A stretch of 64,000 nt of DNA, from NCBI RefSeq assembly GCF_018130065.1, contig NZ_JAFCME010000002.1, positions 124,001-188,000 of the forward strand, written 5' to 3'. The notes beneath the pieces were generated by a model. That model was not told the origin of the DNA. It saw only the letters and a list, made by a program, of their open reading frames with translations, and did no database searches. This document shows, in pieces, positions 26,363 through 34,523 of the stretch. This DNA is from Bradyrhizobium sp. AUGA SZCCT0158. Its GTDB lineage: Bacteria > Pseudomonadota > Alphaproteobacteria > Rhizobiales > Xanthobacteraceae. Numbering within the stretch: position 1 is the stretch's first letter; each line of letters opens with the position of its first letter. Position numbers and translations under genes: made by a program.

Positions 26363-26784
26363 GCCGCTCGCGCTCCCTTGATAAATCCCCAAAGCATCCC
26401 CGCCGGATGGCCGGAAATGCCGCACGATCCGCCCTCACAAACAGCCCGCCGGAGGTTAGGAGCACCGGGGCCAGATCGCTAGAACGCTTCGAAATCCAGC
26501 CTCTCAAACCATAATTCGCAGGCTCTCGCAATGCAGTAGTGGGGACCAAAGCCATGCGTCACCGGCTAATCTCTGCATGTCAGGTTTTCCCGGTGAATCA
26601 GACAAAACCCACCTTTTTGTCCGGCCGCGCCGCTTGACAGGCGGATTACCGGATGTACGCACAGGCAGGGTGCGCCGCGGGGACCTGATTCGCCGCTGAG
26701 GCGCTTCGAGATTTGGCGAAAGACCGCCTTCAAGGCGCCGTCATTACGTATCAGTCCGAGTAATCATTCAGAGGATCGACCCGG
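26363..26784. promoter_or_regulatory. divergent upstream region of coxB and the IalB-like gene
   Basis: The 422-bp region has no gene. A TTGACA at 26634-26639 on the plus strand with TACGCA 16 bases later is a weak promoter candidate for the IalB-like gene. I see no clear box for the cox operon. Confidence 0.35.
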
Positions 26785-27321
26785 ATGAGGCGTTCAAAAC
26801 ATCAGGCAGGACGCAAGCCAGGGCCAGGCCGCTGGCTGGGCGGATTGCTCGCCACAGCCTTCCTGCTCGGCCTGACCGAGGCTGCCAGCGCCCAGGGCGC
26901 GGTGCGCTCGGTCCATGGCGACTGGCAGATCCGCTGCGACACCCCGCCGGGCGCCCAGGGCGAGCAATGCGCCCTGATCCAGAGCGTGGTAGCCGAAGAC
27001 CGCTCCAACGCCGGCCTCACCGTGATCGTGCTGAAGACCGCCGACCAGAAGAGCAAGCTGATGCGGGTGGTAGCCCCCTTGGGCGTACTGCTGCCCTCCG
27101 GGCTCGGCCTGAAACTGGACAACCAGGACGTCGGCCGCGCCGGTTTTGTCCGCTGCCTGCCCAATGGCTGCGTTGCCGAAGTCGTGATGGACGAAAAACT
27201 GCTCGGCCAGCTCCGCACCGCCAAGACCGCGACCTTTATCATCTTCGAGACCCCGGAAGAGGGCATCGGCTTCCCGCTGAGCCTGAACGGGATCGGCGAG
27301 GGGTATGATAAGTTGCCGTGA
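26785..27321 (+). CDS. invasion-associated locus B (IalB) family protein
   Basis: The product has 178 residues. A long basic N-region and signal peptide (to about residue 37, EAASAQG) precede the IalB-type domain: VHGDWQIRCDTPPGAQGEQCALIQS, then LMRVVAPLGVLLPSGLGLKLD, RAGFVRCLPNGCVAEV and a C-terminal IIFETPEEGIGFPLSLNG. Four cysteines in two pairs suggest disulfides in the periplasm. The family is named from Bartonella but is widespread in alphaproteobacteria with no clear biochemical role. Confidence 0.9.
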   Translation: MRRSKHQAGRKPGPGRWLGGLLATAFLLGLTEAASAQGAVRSVHGDWQIRCDTPPGAQGEQCALIQSVVAEDRSNAGLTVIVLKTADQKSKLMRVVAPLGVLLPSGLGLKLDNQDVGRAGFVRCLPNGCVAEVVMDEKLLGQLRTAKTATFIIFETPEEGIGFPLSLNGIGEGYDKLP

Positions 27322-27353
27322 GGCACCGGGCGCCGCCTCAACATCCGCTTCGC

Positions 27354-27968
27354 TTAGTTACGCGCCACGGCACTTGCATAATAGTCGAACAACCGGCGCG
27401 CCTCGATCGAGAGCCAGTCGGCTTCACCCGTGATGTAGCCTTCGACTTGCCCGGTGACGCCGAGCAGGAAGCTGATCGGCATGCCGTAAAGCGCGAAGGG
27501 CGTGTCGACACCGTCGCTGGCGCCGGCGCGTCCCACCAGTCCGCCGGGGTCGAAGCCGATCGTAAGATGGCGAAGCTTCAACTTCTTGACGAACGGCGCG
27601 ACCACCGATCGATCGCGATCGGTGGTGATGGCGACGACGGCGAGGTCGGCGCGGCGGCTTTCCGCGAGTTGATCCAGTATCGGCAGCTCCGTGCGGCAGG
27701 CCGCACACCAGGTCGCCCAGAAATTGACGAGCACCACCTTGCCGCGGAAAGACGCCAGATCGAGCGCACCGCCGCCGAGACGCGGGATCGTTACCGGCGG
27801 GACCGGCCGTGCGCCGCGAACCAGCGTGAACTGATGCCGGGCTGTTGCGAATGGCGGCGGCCCGCCGGCCGCGGCACGTCCCGGCAAGGGCGGGATCGCA
27901 AGCGAGGCGGCCGCGCCCATGACCCCCGCGACAAAGGTGCGGCGGGTCGGGCCGCGAGGCGACGTCAT
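27354..27968 (-). CDS. Tat-exported TlpA-like thioredoxin
   Basis: The product has 204 residues. The N terminus TRRTFVAGVMGAAASLAI is a twin-arginine type signal, suggesting export of a folded protein. The thioredoxin fold follows: RGKVVLVNFWATWCAACRTELPIL with the redox WCAAC site, and GMPISFLLG carrying the cis-proline. TlpA/ResA-type proteins reduce disulfides of secreted or copper proteins in the periplasm. ATG 27968 has GGAG nine bases upstream. It is the third gene of an operon after DoxX and an exported DsrE protein. Confidence 0.9.
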   Translation of the reverse strand: MTSPRGPTRRTFVAGVMGAAASLAIPPLPGRAAAGGPPPFATARHQFTLVRGARPVPPVTIPRLGGGALDLASFRGKVVLVNFWATWCAACRTELPILDQLAESRRADLAVVAITTDRDRSVVAPFVKKLKLRHLTIGFDPGGLVGRAGASDGVDTPFALYGMPISFLLGVTGQVEGYITGEADWLSIEARRLFDYYASAVARN

Positions 27969-28017
27969 GTCGGATACTCCGCTGTGCAGTTTTGCATCCA
28001 GGTTCTGAATCCAAATA

Positions 28018-28521
28018 TCACGATCGGATGTAGGACCAGCCGGCTTCCTGCAATTCGATGATGCGCCCCGGCCCGCTCGGCACGATATCGACGCCATCGA
28101 TCAGCGTGACCGGACGTCCCTCTTGGCGCTCCATGCCGAGCTTGGTGGCATCGCAGACCACGAAGCGGATGTTCGAATTGACCGTCCTTAGTATGCGCAG
28201 CATGTCCTTCACCGGCGAAGTGTCGGCGCGCAGCATGTGAACGCCAGCGTTGTAGGCAACCACTTCGATCGTGAACGCTTCGTTCCGCTCCTGGTAGTAT
28301 TTTGGAAGGTTGAGCGCGGTCGAGATCAGCGCCCGCATCGTGGTGGGATCATCGGTGTTGATCGGCAGCACCAGCCGATGCATCGCGACTGAAGCTGCCT
28401 TCGCCTGCGGCTTTGGGCTCGCCGCCTCCGATCCTGTCAGCAACAGGGTCACGGTCAGCGGCACCAAGAAGGCCAGGATGAGGCCCGCGGCAATCGTCCA
28501 TTCGCGGCGAGAAAGGCGCAT
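28018..28521 (-). CDS. exported or anchored DsrE-like protein
   Basis: The product has 167 residues. An N-terminal SRREWTIAAGLILAFLVPLTV segment is a signal anchor with twin arginines; the rest is a DsrE/DsrF-like domain: RLVLPINTDDPTTMRALISTALN, IEVVAYNAGVHMLRA, and VVCDATKLGMER with one cysteine at the position where sulfur carriers keep the active thiol. Classic DsrE proteins are cytoplasmic sulfur-transfer subunits; here the domain would be periplasmic. It lies 24 bp after DoxX and 49 bp before the TlpA-like gene. Confidence 0.82.
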   Translation of the reverse strand: MRLSRREWTIAAGLILAFLVPLTVTLLLTGSEAASPKPQAKAASVAMHRLVLPINTDDPTTMRALISTALNLPKYYQERNEAFTIEVVAYNAGVHMLRADTSPVKDMLRILRTVNSNIRFVVCDATKLGMERQEGRPVTLIDGVDIVPSGPGRIIELQEAGWSYIRS

Positions 28522-28545
28522 GGCAGCGGCCTCACAAATGCTTGT

Positions 28546-28938
28546 TCACAAGTGCCTGGCAAGCGATGCGATCTGGTCGCGCTTCGCATAGGCGACGATG
28601 GCGCTCAGTGCCAACAGCACCAGCGCGGGCACGGCCGAGCCGCCGACCACAAAGAGATGCGTGACGGTCGCGCCGATCATGATGCAGATCAGCAGCACGG
28701 CGCCGACGGCCGCCAGCGACGGCGTGAGGATCAGGAAAGCCCCGAGCACTTCCAGCACCCCCGTCAAATAGCGGAACCATTGACCAAGTCCGATGTGCTG
28801 AAATGACTCAACCAGCATCGGCACGCCATAGAGCTTGGCGCCGCCAGCGCCTGCAAAGGCAAGGGCCAGCAATCCCCTGACGATCCACAGACCGGCGGAC
28901 TTCCAGCGCGGCGGCGCCGAGGCAGCAGCAAGTGACAT
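28546..28938 (-). CDS. DoxX family membrane protein
   Basis: The product has 130 residues and four membrane helices: GLWIVRGLLALAFAGAGGAKLYG with the DoxX glycine-rich start, FRYLTGVLEVLGAFLILTPSLA, VGAVLLICIMIGATVTHLFVVGG, and AVPALVLLALSAIVAYA. DoxX proteins are linked to thiol or quinone redox stress and, in archaea, to thiosulfate:quinone oxidoreductase. GGGAG precedes ATG 28938. It is the first gene of the three-gene operon and is divergent from the HxlR regulator. Confidence 0.9.
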   Translation of the reverse strand: MSLAAASAPPRWKSAGLWIVRGLLALAFAGAGGAKLYGVPMLVESFQHIGLGQWFRYLTGVLEVLGAFLILTPSLAAVGAVLLICIMIGATVTHLFVVGGSAVPALVLLALSAIVAYAKRDQIASLARHL

Positions 28939-29050
28939 TGTTAGCTCCCGATATGTTCCAGCGGTTCAGACCGAGCCCGCGAAGGCTTTCGAGACACAAA
29001 ATTCGGGAGTAAGATGAAAAGTACAAGTAGGATGCTTTTTGTGAGGTAGT

Positions 29051-29464
29051 ATGAAAAAGATGACTATTGCAGAAAGCAAGGATATTGCCGCCCCGGAACC
29101 ATGCCAGCGCGGGGTGCTGGAGCAATTTCATCGTGCGCTGGGCGTTCTGGCTGGAAAATGGAAGGGCGAAATTCTCTGGCAATTGGTCCAGCGCAAGCAC
29201 CGGTTCGGCGAATTGCGCCAATCGATCCCCGGCGTCACCCAGCACATGCTGACGACGCAGCTACGCGATCTCGAGGCCAATGGACTGGTGAAGCGCACGG
29301 TCTATCCCGAGGTGCCGCCGCGCGTCGAATATGAGATCACGCCCTCGGCGAGGGCCCTCAAGCCGGTGTTCGATGAACTGTTTCGCTGGTCGCAGGAGCA
29401 CGGCTTTCCGCCGGCGGCGCAGCCCAAGGCTTCTTCCGCCGACAAAAAGGAGCAGCCAAAGTAG
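29051..29464 (+). CDS. HxlR-family transcriptional regulator
   Basis: The product has 137 residues. The winged-helix has the typical ALGVLAGKWKGEILWQLVQRKHRFGELRQSIPGVTQHMLTTQL block and VPPRVEYEITPSARAL wing. A cysteine at residue 18 (PEPCQRGV) matches the N-terminal redox cysteine of YodB/HypR-type members. It is divergent from doxX, and the 112-bp gap between them would hold its operator; I see AT-rich direct repeats of GATGAAAA there but no clear palindrome. It most likely controls the DoxX-DsrE-TlpA operon. Confidence 0.92.
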   Translation: MKKMTIAESKDIAAPEPCQRGVLEQFHRALGVLAGKWKGEILWQLVQRKHRFGELRQSIPGVTQHMLTTQLRDLEANGLVKRTVYPEVPPRVEYEITPSARALKPVFDELFRWSQEHGFPPAAQPKASSADKKEQPK

Positions 29465-29543
29465 GTTTCCCGAGCCACCGGGTCGCGCGAATGCGCGCCC
29501 GATGACAGGCTCCGCGAAGCAGTCCACACTTACTTCGCGGCCC

Positions 29544-29573
29544 TATGGATTGCTTCGCTTCGCTCGCAATGAC
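29544..29573. repeat. half copy of the GGATTGCTTCG repeat
   Basis: TATGGATTGCTTCGCTTCGC followed by TCGCAATGAC matches the right arm of 44594-44680 and, in reverse, the left arm of 39247-39331. It lies upstream of the small GG-leader peptide. Confidence 0.75.
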
Positions 29574-29657
29574 GCGGAACGACACCGTGACCTCCCTCAC
29601 AGCCAAGGCGACCGCCATCCTGCCAAAGGTTTCTCCATCAACGCGGAGGAGACCGCC

Positions 29658-29840
29658 ATGACCAATGACCGTACGTTCGGGGCCCGTGCAGACGCTGCGA
29701 AAAGCGAGCTGACCGGGGAGCAACTCGACATCGTATCCGGCGGCAAATGGTTTGAAATCGTGCGCGCCGAGCACAGTGTGAAGTCCCCGCGGGACGCGGC
29801 GTCGGGATTGGCGACCGGGCGTCGCCAGCACCTCCCCTGA
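29658..29840 (+). CDS. short peptide with double-glycine leader
   Basis: The product has 60 residues. Residues 17-29 read ELTGEQLDIVSGG, the leader motif of class II bacteriocins and other peptides exported by C39-peptidase ABC transporters, which cut after Gly-Gly. The remaining 31-residue core is basic and polar with no cysteine. GGAGGAGA lies seven bases before ATG 29658, the strongest ribosome binding site in the area. No C39 exporter or immunity gene is visible nearby. Many Bradyrhizobium strains carry such orphan GG-leader peptides. Activity is not predictable. Confidence 0.75.
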   Translation: MTNDRTFGARADAAKSELTGEQLDIVSGGKWFEIVRAEHSVKSPRDAASGLATGRRQHLP

Positions 29841-29875
29841 TTTGATTGGGCGCCGTCAGGTTTTCCGGCCTGCCG

Positions 29876-30370
29876 CTAGAACAGCAGCCCCATCAAGATC
29901 AGGTTTTCGTGCTTGCCATCGACCAGGATGGCCTCTCGCTGCACGCCTTCGATCTCGAAGCCGACTTTCTTATAGAGCGCGATCGCGTTCACGTTGTTTT
30001 CCCGGACCGTCAGCTCGACCCGCTGCAGCCCGAAGGCCTGTGCGGCGCCGAGCGCCTGCGCGATCAGGCGCTTGCCGATGCCCCGCCCCCGAAATTGCGG
30101 CAAAAGGCCCATGCCGAGAACGCCGTTATGGGCATAAATCGGCCTTGGCTTCGGGGTCACGTCGCACCAGCCGATGACTTCACCGCCCGACAGGGCGACA
30201 AATTGCGGATAACCCTGCTCGATTAGGTCGAGAATGAACGCCCGCGTCGCTTCCAGCGGCGGGGCCTCCAGGAACGACAAATAGCGCCGCTCCCGCGCGA
30301 CGATATCGAGGGTGCGGTGAAAGCCGTCGATATGGCCTTGCGTTATCGGAACAATTTCGATTGTAGCCAT
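29876..30370 (-). CDS. GNAT family N-acetyltransferase
   Basis: The product has 164 residues. The acetyl-CoA site is LGMGLLPQFRGRGIGKRLIAQAL, and the closing part ELTVRENNVNAIALYKKVGFEIEG is typical of RimI/PhnO-like acetyltransferases. It is divergent from tldD. The acceptor is unknown; a peptide N terminus, an amine or an antibiotic are all possible. Confidence 0.88.
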   Translation of the reverse strand: MATIEIVPITQGHIDGFHRTLDIVARERRYLSFLEAPPLEATRAFILDLIEQGYPQFVALSGGEVIGWCDVTPKPRPIYAHNGVLGMGLLPQFRGRGIGKRLIAQALGAAQAFGLQRVELTVRENNVNAIALYKKVGFEIEGVQREAILVDGKHENLILMGLLF

Positions 30371-30459
30371 CGTACTTGCAGCGAGACTCTCCCGCCCCTC
30401 GCGAAACGGACGGGAAACAACTATCTTGGTTGCGCCCCTCCGACAACGGACTGAATGTA

Positions 30460-31887
30460 ATGACCAACTCCCCCGCTACAACCTCCCTGATCGACCGCGC
30501 CAACCTCGATCGCGATTCCGTCCGCCGGGAGATCGCGCGCGGGCTCGAAGGCGCCGACGACGGCGAGTTGTTCCTGGAATATGGCCAGACCGAAGCGCTG
30601 ATGTTCGACAATGGCAGGCTGAAGCAGGCGACCTACGACACCTCGCAGGGTTTTGGGCTGCGCGCGGTCAAGGACGACGCGGTCGGGTACGCGCATTCCT
30701 CCGACGTCTCGCTGCCGGCGCTGATCCGCGCTGCGGACGCGGTCGCAGCGGTCCGCGGCGGCTATTCCGGCAACTTTGCGGCGGCGCCCGCTCACACCAA
30801 TGTGAGACTCTATGGCGACGACAATCCGCTGGATGCACCCGGTTTTGAAGCCAAGGTGAAGCTGCTCGCCGAAATCGACGCCTATGTGCGCGACAAGGAC
30901 CCGCGGGTGCGGCAGGTCACCGCCAGCCTTTCCGCCACCTGGCAGGTGGTGGAAATCCTGCGGCCCGACGGCGAAAGCTACCGCGACATCCGCCCCCTGG
31001 TGCGGGTCAATATTTCCGTGGTCGCCGGCCAGGGCGACCGGCAGGAAAGCGGCAGCAAGGGCTATGGCGGCCGCGAGGGCTATGCGCGCTTCATCGAGAC
31101 CAAGGCCTGGCGCGATGCCGCCGACGGCGCGATCCGCGAAGCGCTGGTCAATCTGGACTCGGTTCCCGCCCCCGCCGGCGAAATGGACGTGGTGCTGGGG
31201 GCCGGCTGGCCCGGCGTCATGCTGCATGAAGCTGTCGGCCACGGGCTCGAGGGCGATTTCAACCGCAAGCAGACCTCGGCTTTCGCCGGCCTGATGGGCA
31301 AGCAGGTCGCCGCCAAGGGCGTCACCGTGGTCGATGACGGCACCATGGCCTCGCGGCGCGGTTCGCTCTCCATCGACGACGAGGGCACGCCAACCAACCG
31401 CACCGTGCTGATCGAGGACGGCATTCTGGTCGGCTACATGCAGGACCGCCAGAACGCCCGGCTGATGAACATGAAGCCGACCGGCAACGGACGGCGCCAG
31501 AGTTACGCCCATGTGCCGATGCCGCGCATGACCAACACCTACATGCTGTCGGGCCAGCGCGATCCCGCGGAAATCCTCGCCTCGGTAAAGAACGGCATCT
31601 ATGCCGCGAATTTCGGGGGCGGCCAGGTCGACATCACCTCGGGCAAATACGTGTTCCAGTGCACCGAGGCCTACAAGATCGAGAACGGCAAGATCGGCGC
31701 GCCCTTGAAGGGCGCGATGCTGATCGGCAACGGCCCGACCGACCTGCATCGCATCACCATGGTCGGCAACGACCTCTCGCTCGATACCGGCATCGGCACC
31801 TGCGGCAAGAACGGCCAGGGCGTGCCGGTTGGCGTCGGCCAGCCGACGCTGCGGATGGAGCGCATTACGGTCGGAGGAACCGGCTAG
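30460..31887 (+). CDS. tldD: metalloprotease TldD
   Basis: The product has 475 residues. The zinc-binding MLHEAVGHGLEGDFN motif (HExxxH), the Gly-rich NFGGGQVDITSGKYVFQCTEAY segment and the C-terminal GTCGKNGQGVPVGVGQPT are hallmarks of TldD, which with TldE/PmbA cleaves unfolded peptides and matures some microcins. The frame is open from 30376 but ATG 30460 gives the family length. The TAG stop overlaps the GTG start of lepB by one base. TldE is not in the window. Confidence 0.96.
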   Translation: MTNSPATTSLIDRANLDRDSVRREIARGLEGADDGELFLEYGQTEALMFDNGRLKQATYDTSQGFGLRAVKDDAVGYAHSSDVSLPALIRAADAVAAVRGGYSGNFAAAPAHTNVRLYGDDNPLDAPGFEAKVKLLAEIDAYVRDKDPRVRQVTASLSATWQVVEILRPDGESYRDIRPLVRVNISVVAGQGDRQESGSKGYGGREGYARFIETKAWRDAADGAIREALVNLDSVPAPAGEMDVVLGAGWPGVMLHEAVGHGLEGDFNRKQTSAFAGLMGKQVAAKGVTVVDDGTMASRRGSLSIDDEGTPTNRTVLIEDGILVGYMQDRQNARLMNMKPTGNGRRQSYAHVPMPRMTNTYMLSGQRDPAEILASVKNGIYAANFGGGQVDITSGKYVFQCTEAYKIENGKIGAPLKGAMLIGNGPTDLHRITMVGNDLSLDTGIGTCGKNGQGVPVGVGQPTLRMERITVGGTG

Positions 31888-32669
31888 TGACCAGCGAGAA
31901 CGAAACCACGGTCGCAAAACCTGCGGCAAAACCCGCCGGCTGGCGCGCGCAGGTCGCTCAACTCGCCGCCATCGTGATGGTGGTGTTCGTCGCCAAGGGC
32001 GCCTTGGCCGAACCGTTTTACGTACCGTCCGGTTCGATGGAGCCGACGCTCCTGATCGGCGACGCGCTGCTGGCGTCAAAATTCCCCTATGGCTACGGCG
32101 CGGCGTCGCTACCGATCCAGATCACGCTGCCGGAAACCGGCCGCCTGTTCGGCGAGACGCCCAAGCGCGGCGACGTCGTCGTATTCCGCTGGCCCGGCGA
32201 CCGCTCGCAGGCCTGGGTCAAGCGCGTGGTCGGGTTGCCCGGCGACCGCATCCAGATGCGGCAGGGCCAGCTCTTCATCAACGACCATGCCGCGACCTTG
32301 AAGCCGGATGGCGTGGGTGAAGCCGAAGACGATCGCGGCGGCAGCGAAAAGGCCTATCGCTATGTCGAGACGCTGCCGAACGGGGTCACGCATGCGATCT
32401 TCAAGATGCGCGACAGCGGCCGGCTCGACAACACGCCAGAGGTAACGGTGCCGACGGGAAAATTGTTCGTGCTCGGCGACAACAGGGACAATTCCGCCGA
32501 CAGCCGCGTCGCCGTGCGCGACGGCGGCGTCGGCCTGCTGCCGATCGACAATCTGATCGGCCGCGCCGACGCCGTGGTCGGCTCCTGGGATCTCGGCATC
32601 CGCAGCCAGCCGGTATGGACCTGGCTCTCCGGCTTTCGCATGGCGCGGTTTTTCACGTCGGTGCATTGA
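31887..32669 (+). CDS. lepB: signal peptidase I
   Basis: The product has 260 residues, starting at GTG 31887 with GGAGGA eight bases upstream and sharing one base with the tldD stop. A single membrane helix (VAQLAAIVMVVFVAKGALA) is followed by PSGSMEPTLL with the catalytic Ser50, RGDVVVFRWPGD, and VKRVVGLPGDRI with the catalytic Lys112; GDNRDNSADSR is the box E motif. It removes signal peptides at the outer face of the cytoplasmic membrane. Rhizobia often have a second copy, so this may not be the only one. Confidence 0.95.
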   Translation: MTSENETTVAKPAAKPAGWRAQVAQLAAIVMVVFVAKGALAEPFYVPSGSMEPTLLIGDALLASKFPYGYGAASLPIQITLPETGRLFGETPKRGDVVVFRWPGDRSQAWVKRVVGLPGDRIQMRQGQLFINDHAATLKPDGVGEAEDDRGGSEKAYRYVETLPNGVTHAIFKMRDSGRLDNTPEVTVPTGKLFVLGDNRDNSADSRVAVRDGGVGLLPIDNLIGRADAVVGSWDLGIRSQPVWTWLSGFRMARFFTSVH

Positions 32670-32678
32670 GATCGTCGC

Positions 32679-33017
32679 ATGACCTTCGACGACGTCAGGG
32701 AGTTTGCGCTGACGTGGGCGGAGGTCGACGACGGCACCTCCTACGGCACGCCGGCGCTCAAGGTGCGCAAGAAGCTGCTGGCGCGGCTGAGGGAAGACAA
32801 CGACAGCCTCGTCCTGTTCGGCATTCCCCATGACGAACGCGAGATGCTGATCGAAAGCCAACCGAAGCTGTTTTACTTCACCGACCACTATCGAGATTAT
32901 CCAATCGTGCTGGTTCGCCTGTCGAAGGCCAAACGCGGCATCGTCGAGCCGCTGTTGCGCCGGCACTGGCGCACGCTGGCTTCGAAGAAGGCGGTGAAGG
33001 AATTCGACGAATCATAG
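32679..33017 (+). CDS. MmcQ/YjbR family protein
   Basis: The product has 112 residues, a compact CyaY-like fold: TFDDVREFALTWAEVDDGTSYGTPALKVRKKLLARL, VLFGIPHDEREMLIES and a C-terminal RRHWRTLASKKAVKEF that matches the YjbR end. The family has a double-wing DNA-binding-like structure but no known target. It begins 9 bp after lepB, so probably shares its transcript. Confidence 0.85.
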   Translation: MTFDDVREFALTWAEVDDGTSYGTPALKVRKKLLARLREDNDSLVLFGIPHDEREMLIESQPKLFYFTDHYRDYPIVLVRLSKAKRGIVEPLLRRHWRTLASKKAVKEFDES

Positions 33018-33059
33018 ATCATCCCGTCATTGCGAAGCAATGACGTGGAAAGAGCATCC

Positions 33060-33626
33060 ATGACCCAAGACCAATTCCTCAACCTTGCGCTACGCAACCC
33101 CGTCAATCAAATCATCGCCGAAAAACTGTTCGATCTGGCGCTGCCGGATGCCTGGATCGTGTCGGGATGCCTGCTGCAGACGGTTTGGAACGTGCTGACC
33201 GGGCGCGCCGTCGATTACGGCATCAACGATTACGACGTGTTCTATTTCGATCCCGATACATCCTGGGCGGCCGAGGACGCCGTGATCCGCCGCCTGCACG
33301 GCGCGCTCGGCCATCTCGACGCCAGGGTCGAGGCGCGCAACCAGGCGCGCGTCCATCTCTGGTACGGCGAAAAGCACGGCCTGCCCTACCCGCCGCTGCG
33401 CTGCTCGACCGAAGGCATCGATCGGTTTCTGACCAGGAATACGCAGATTGGCATCCGTCGCATGCCTGATGGCTACGACGTCTATGCGCCCGATGGTTTC
33501 GACGATGCCGCCGGGCTGATCGTGCGGCCCAATCCGGGTCCGAATTTCTCCGCGGCGAATTATGAAGTGAAGGCCGCGCGATGGAAGGCGCTGTGGCCGG
33601 AGGTGACGGTGCTGGCGGTGGAGTAA
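33060..33626 (+). CDS. nucleotidyltransferase-like protein
   Basis: The product has 188 residues. IVSGCLLQTVWNVLTGR and GINDYDVFYFDPD (with the D-x-D pair after the helix) match the DUF925-type family related to nucleotidyltransferases; HLWYGEKHGLPYPPL and GIRRMPDGYDVYAPDGFDDAAGLIVRPNPG follow. ATG 33060 follows GGAAAGAG. Enzymatic activity is unproven for the family. Confidence 0.82.
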   Translation: MTQDQFLNLALRNPVNQIIAEKLFDLALPDAWIVSGCLLQTVWNVLTGRAVDYGINDYDVFYFDPDTSWAAEDAVIRRLHGALGHLDARVEARNQARVHLWYGEKHGLPYPPLRCSTEGIDRFLTRNTQIGIRRMPDGYDVYAPDGFDDAAGLIVRPNPGPNFSAANYEVKAARWKALWPEVTVLAVE

Positions 33627-33634
33627 ATTTCAAC

Positions 33635-33756
33635 CGTCGTCCCGGCGAAGGCCGGGACCCATAGCCACAGGGCATCATGAGTAAAGGAAGTCGTCGACCA
33701 GCACCCTTAATCAGAACGGCCGCGGCGTATGGGCCCCGGCTCAAGGCCGGGGCGAC
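33635..33756. repeat. REP-like composite repeat
   Basis: The left part CGTCGTCCCGGCGAAGGCCG plus GGACCCATAGCCAC and the right part GTATGGGCCCCGGCTCAAGG plus CCGGGGCGACA form an imperfect inverted repeat about 122 bp long. Arms match those at 4617, 40849 and 52427. It fills the gap between convergent genes. Confidence 0.8.
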
Positions 33757-33764
33757 AAGAAAAG

Positions 33765-34319
33765 CTACCGCACCACGCCGGAGGTAAACCCGGCCTTGCG
33801 CCGCGGCGGCTTGATGTCTTTTTTCAGGAAGCAATGGCCTTCCTTGCCGGCGTAGCCCGGCCGCGCATAGGTCCAGGCCCGGCATTTGTTGTCGGCGGTG
33901 CAGGCGGCCTTGCAGGCGTCATCGCCGTCCTTGCTCTTGACGTCGAAATTCTTGTAGTCGCCGCCGAACCGGTCGATCGAGGTTTCGATCACGCTGTTCC
34001 TCGGCTCGACCACGCCGGCGCCGCGCACCCCGGAGACGCAGCAACTGTCCTGGACGCGCGCCGGAACGTTGCTCTTGAGCCAGCACACCGCGCCGCTGGT
34101 CAGGTCGGTCGGATAGTTGAAGCTCCACGACCGGCAACGCTTGTCGCGTTCGCACACCAGCGCGCAGTCGGCCGGATCGCCCGAGATCACCGGCGAGCTC
34201 AGATAATCGCCGCCGGGGCGGTCGAAATTGGCCTGCGCCGCGGCCGGGCGCGCGGGTGCTGCCGCCGCCAAAAAGGCGAGCGTCACCAAACACGCCCTAA
34301 CGAGGCGGCCTATCCCCAT
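33765..34319 (-). CDS. secreted protein with two PAN/Apple-like domains
   Basis: The product has 184 residues with a signal peptide to about residue 29 (PARPAAAQ). Two repeats follow: FDRPGGDYLSSPV with DCALVCERDKRCRSWSFNYP and VCWLKSNVP, then IDRFGGDYKNFDVKS with DACKAACTADNKCRAWTYARPG and HCFLKKDI. The cysteine spacing fits PAN/Apple domains, which bind carbohydrate or protein ligands outside the cell. ATG 34319 gives the signal peptide at the N terminus; the frame is open further to 34358. Confidence 0.88.
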   Translation of the reverse strand: MGIGRLVRACLVTLAFLAAAAPARPAAAQANFDRPGGDYLSSPVISGDPADCALVCERDKRCRSWSFNYPTDLTSGAVCWLKSNVPARVQDSCCVSGVRGAGVVEPRNSVIETSIDRFGGDYKNFDVKSKDGDDACKAACTADNKCRAWTYARPGYAGKEGHCFLKKDIKPPRRKAGFTSGVVR

Positions 34320-34450
34320 ATGATTGCTTTCGAATGCGCGCGTTCCGAAGATTGCCATTGGAGCGGCATCAACCTGTACGGCGGATGAACGGCCCGGAAA
34401 CGCGGCAACGAACCGAGCGTGATGATCCCATCACGCTCTATCCTTTTGTT

Positions 34451-34523
34451 TGCGCATGATCTTTTCGGCAAAGCCGGCACCCACCCCGCATCAAACGCGG
34501 GGCATGCTTTACCGGATCGTGCG
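34451..34523. repeat. palindromic dispersed repeat
   Basis: TGCGCATGATC near 34451 and GATCGTGCG near 34515-34523 are imperfect arms around AAGCCGGCACCCACCCCGC and an inner CCCCGC/GCGGGG hairpin. It is the same family as 1658-1706, and ends directly at the gshA stop. Confidence 0.65.

Noticed and set aside
26634..26660. Strong sigma-70 promoter before the IalB-like gene
   Set aside because: TTGACA is present but the matching -10 (TACGCA at 16 bp) is poor, so I keep it only as a weak candidate within the intergenic entry.
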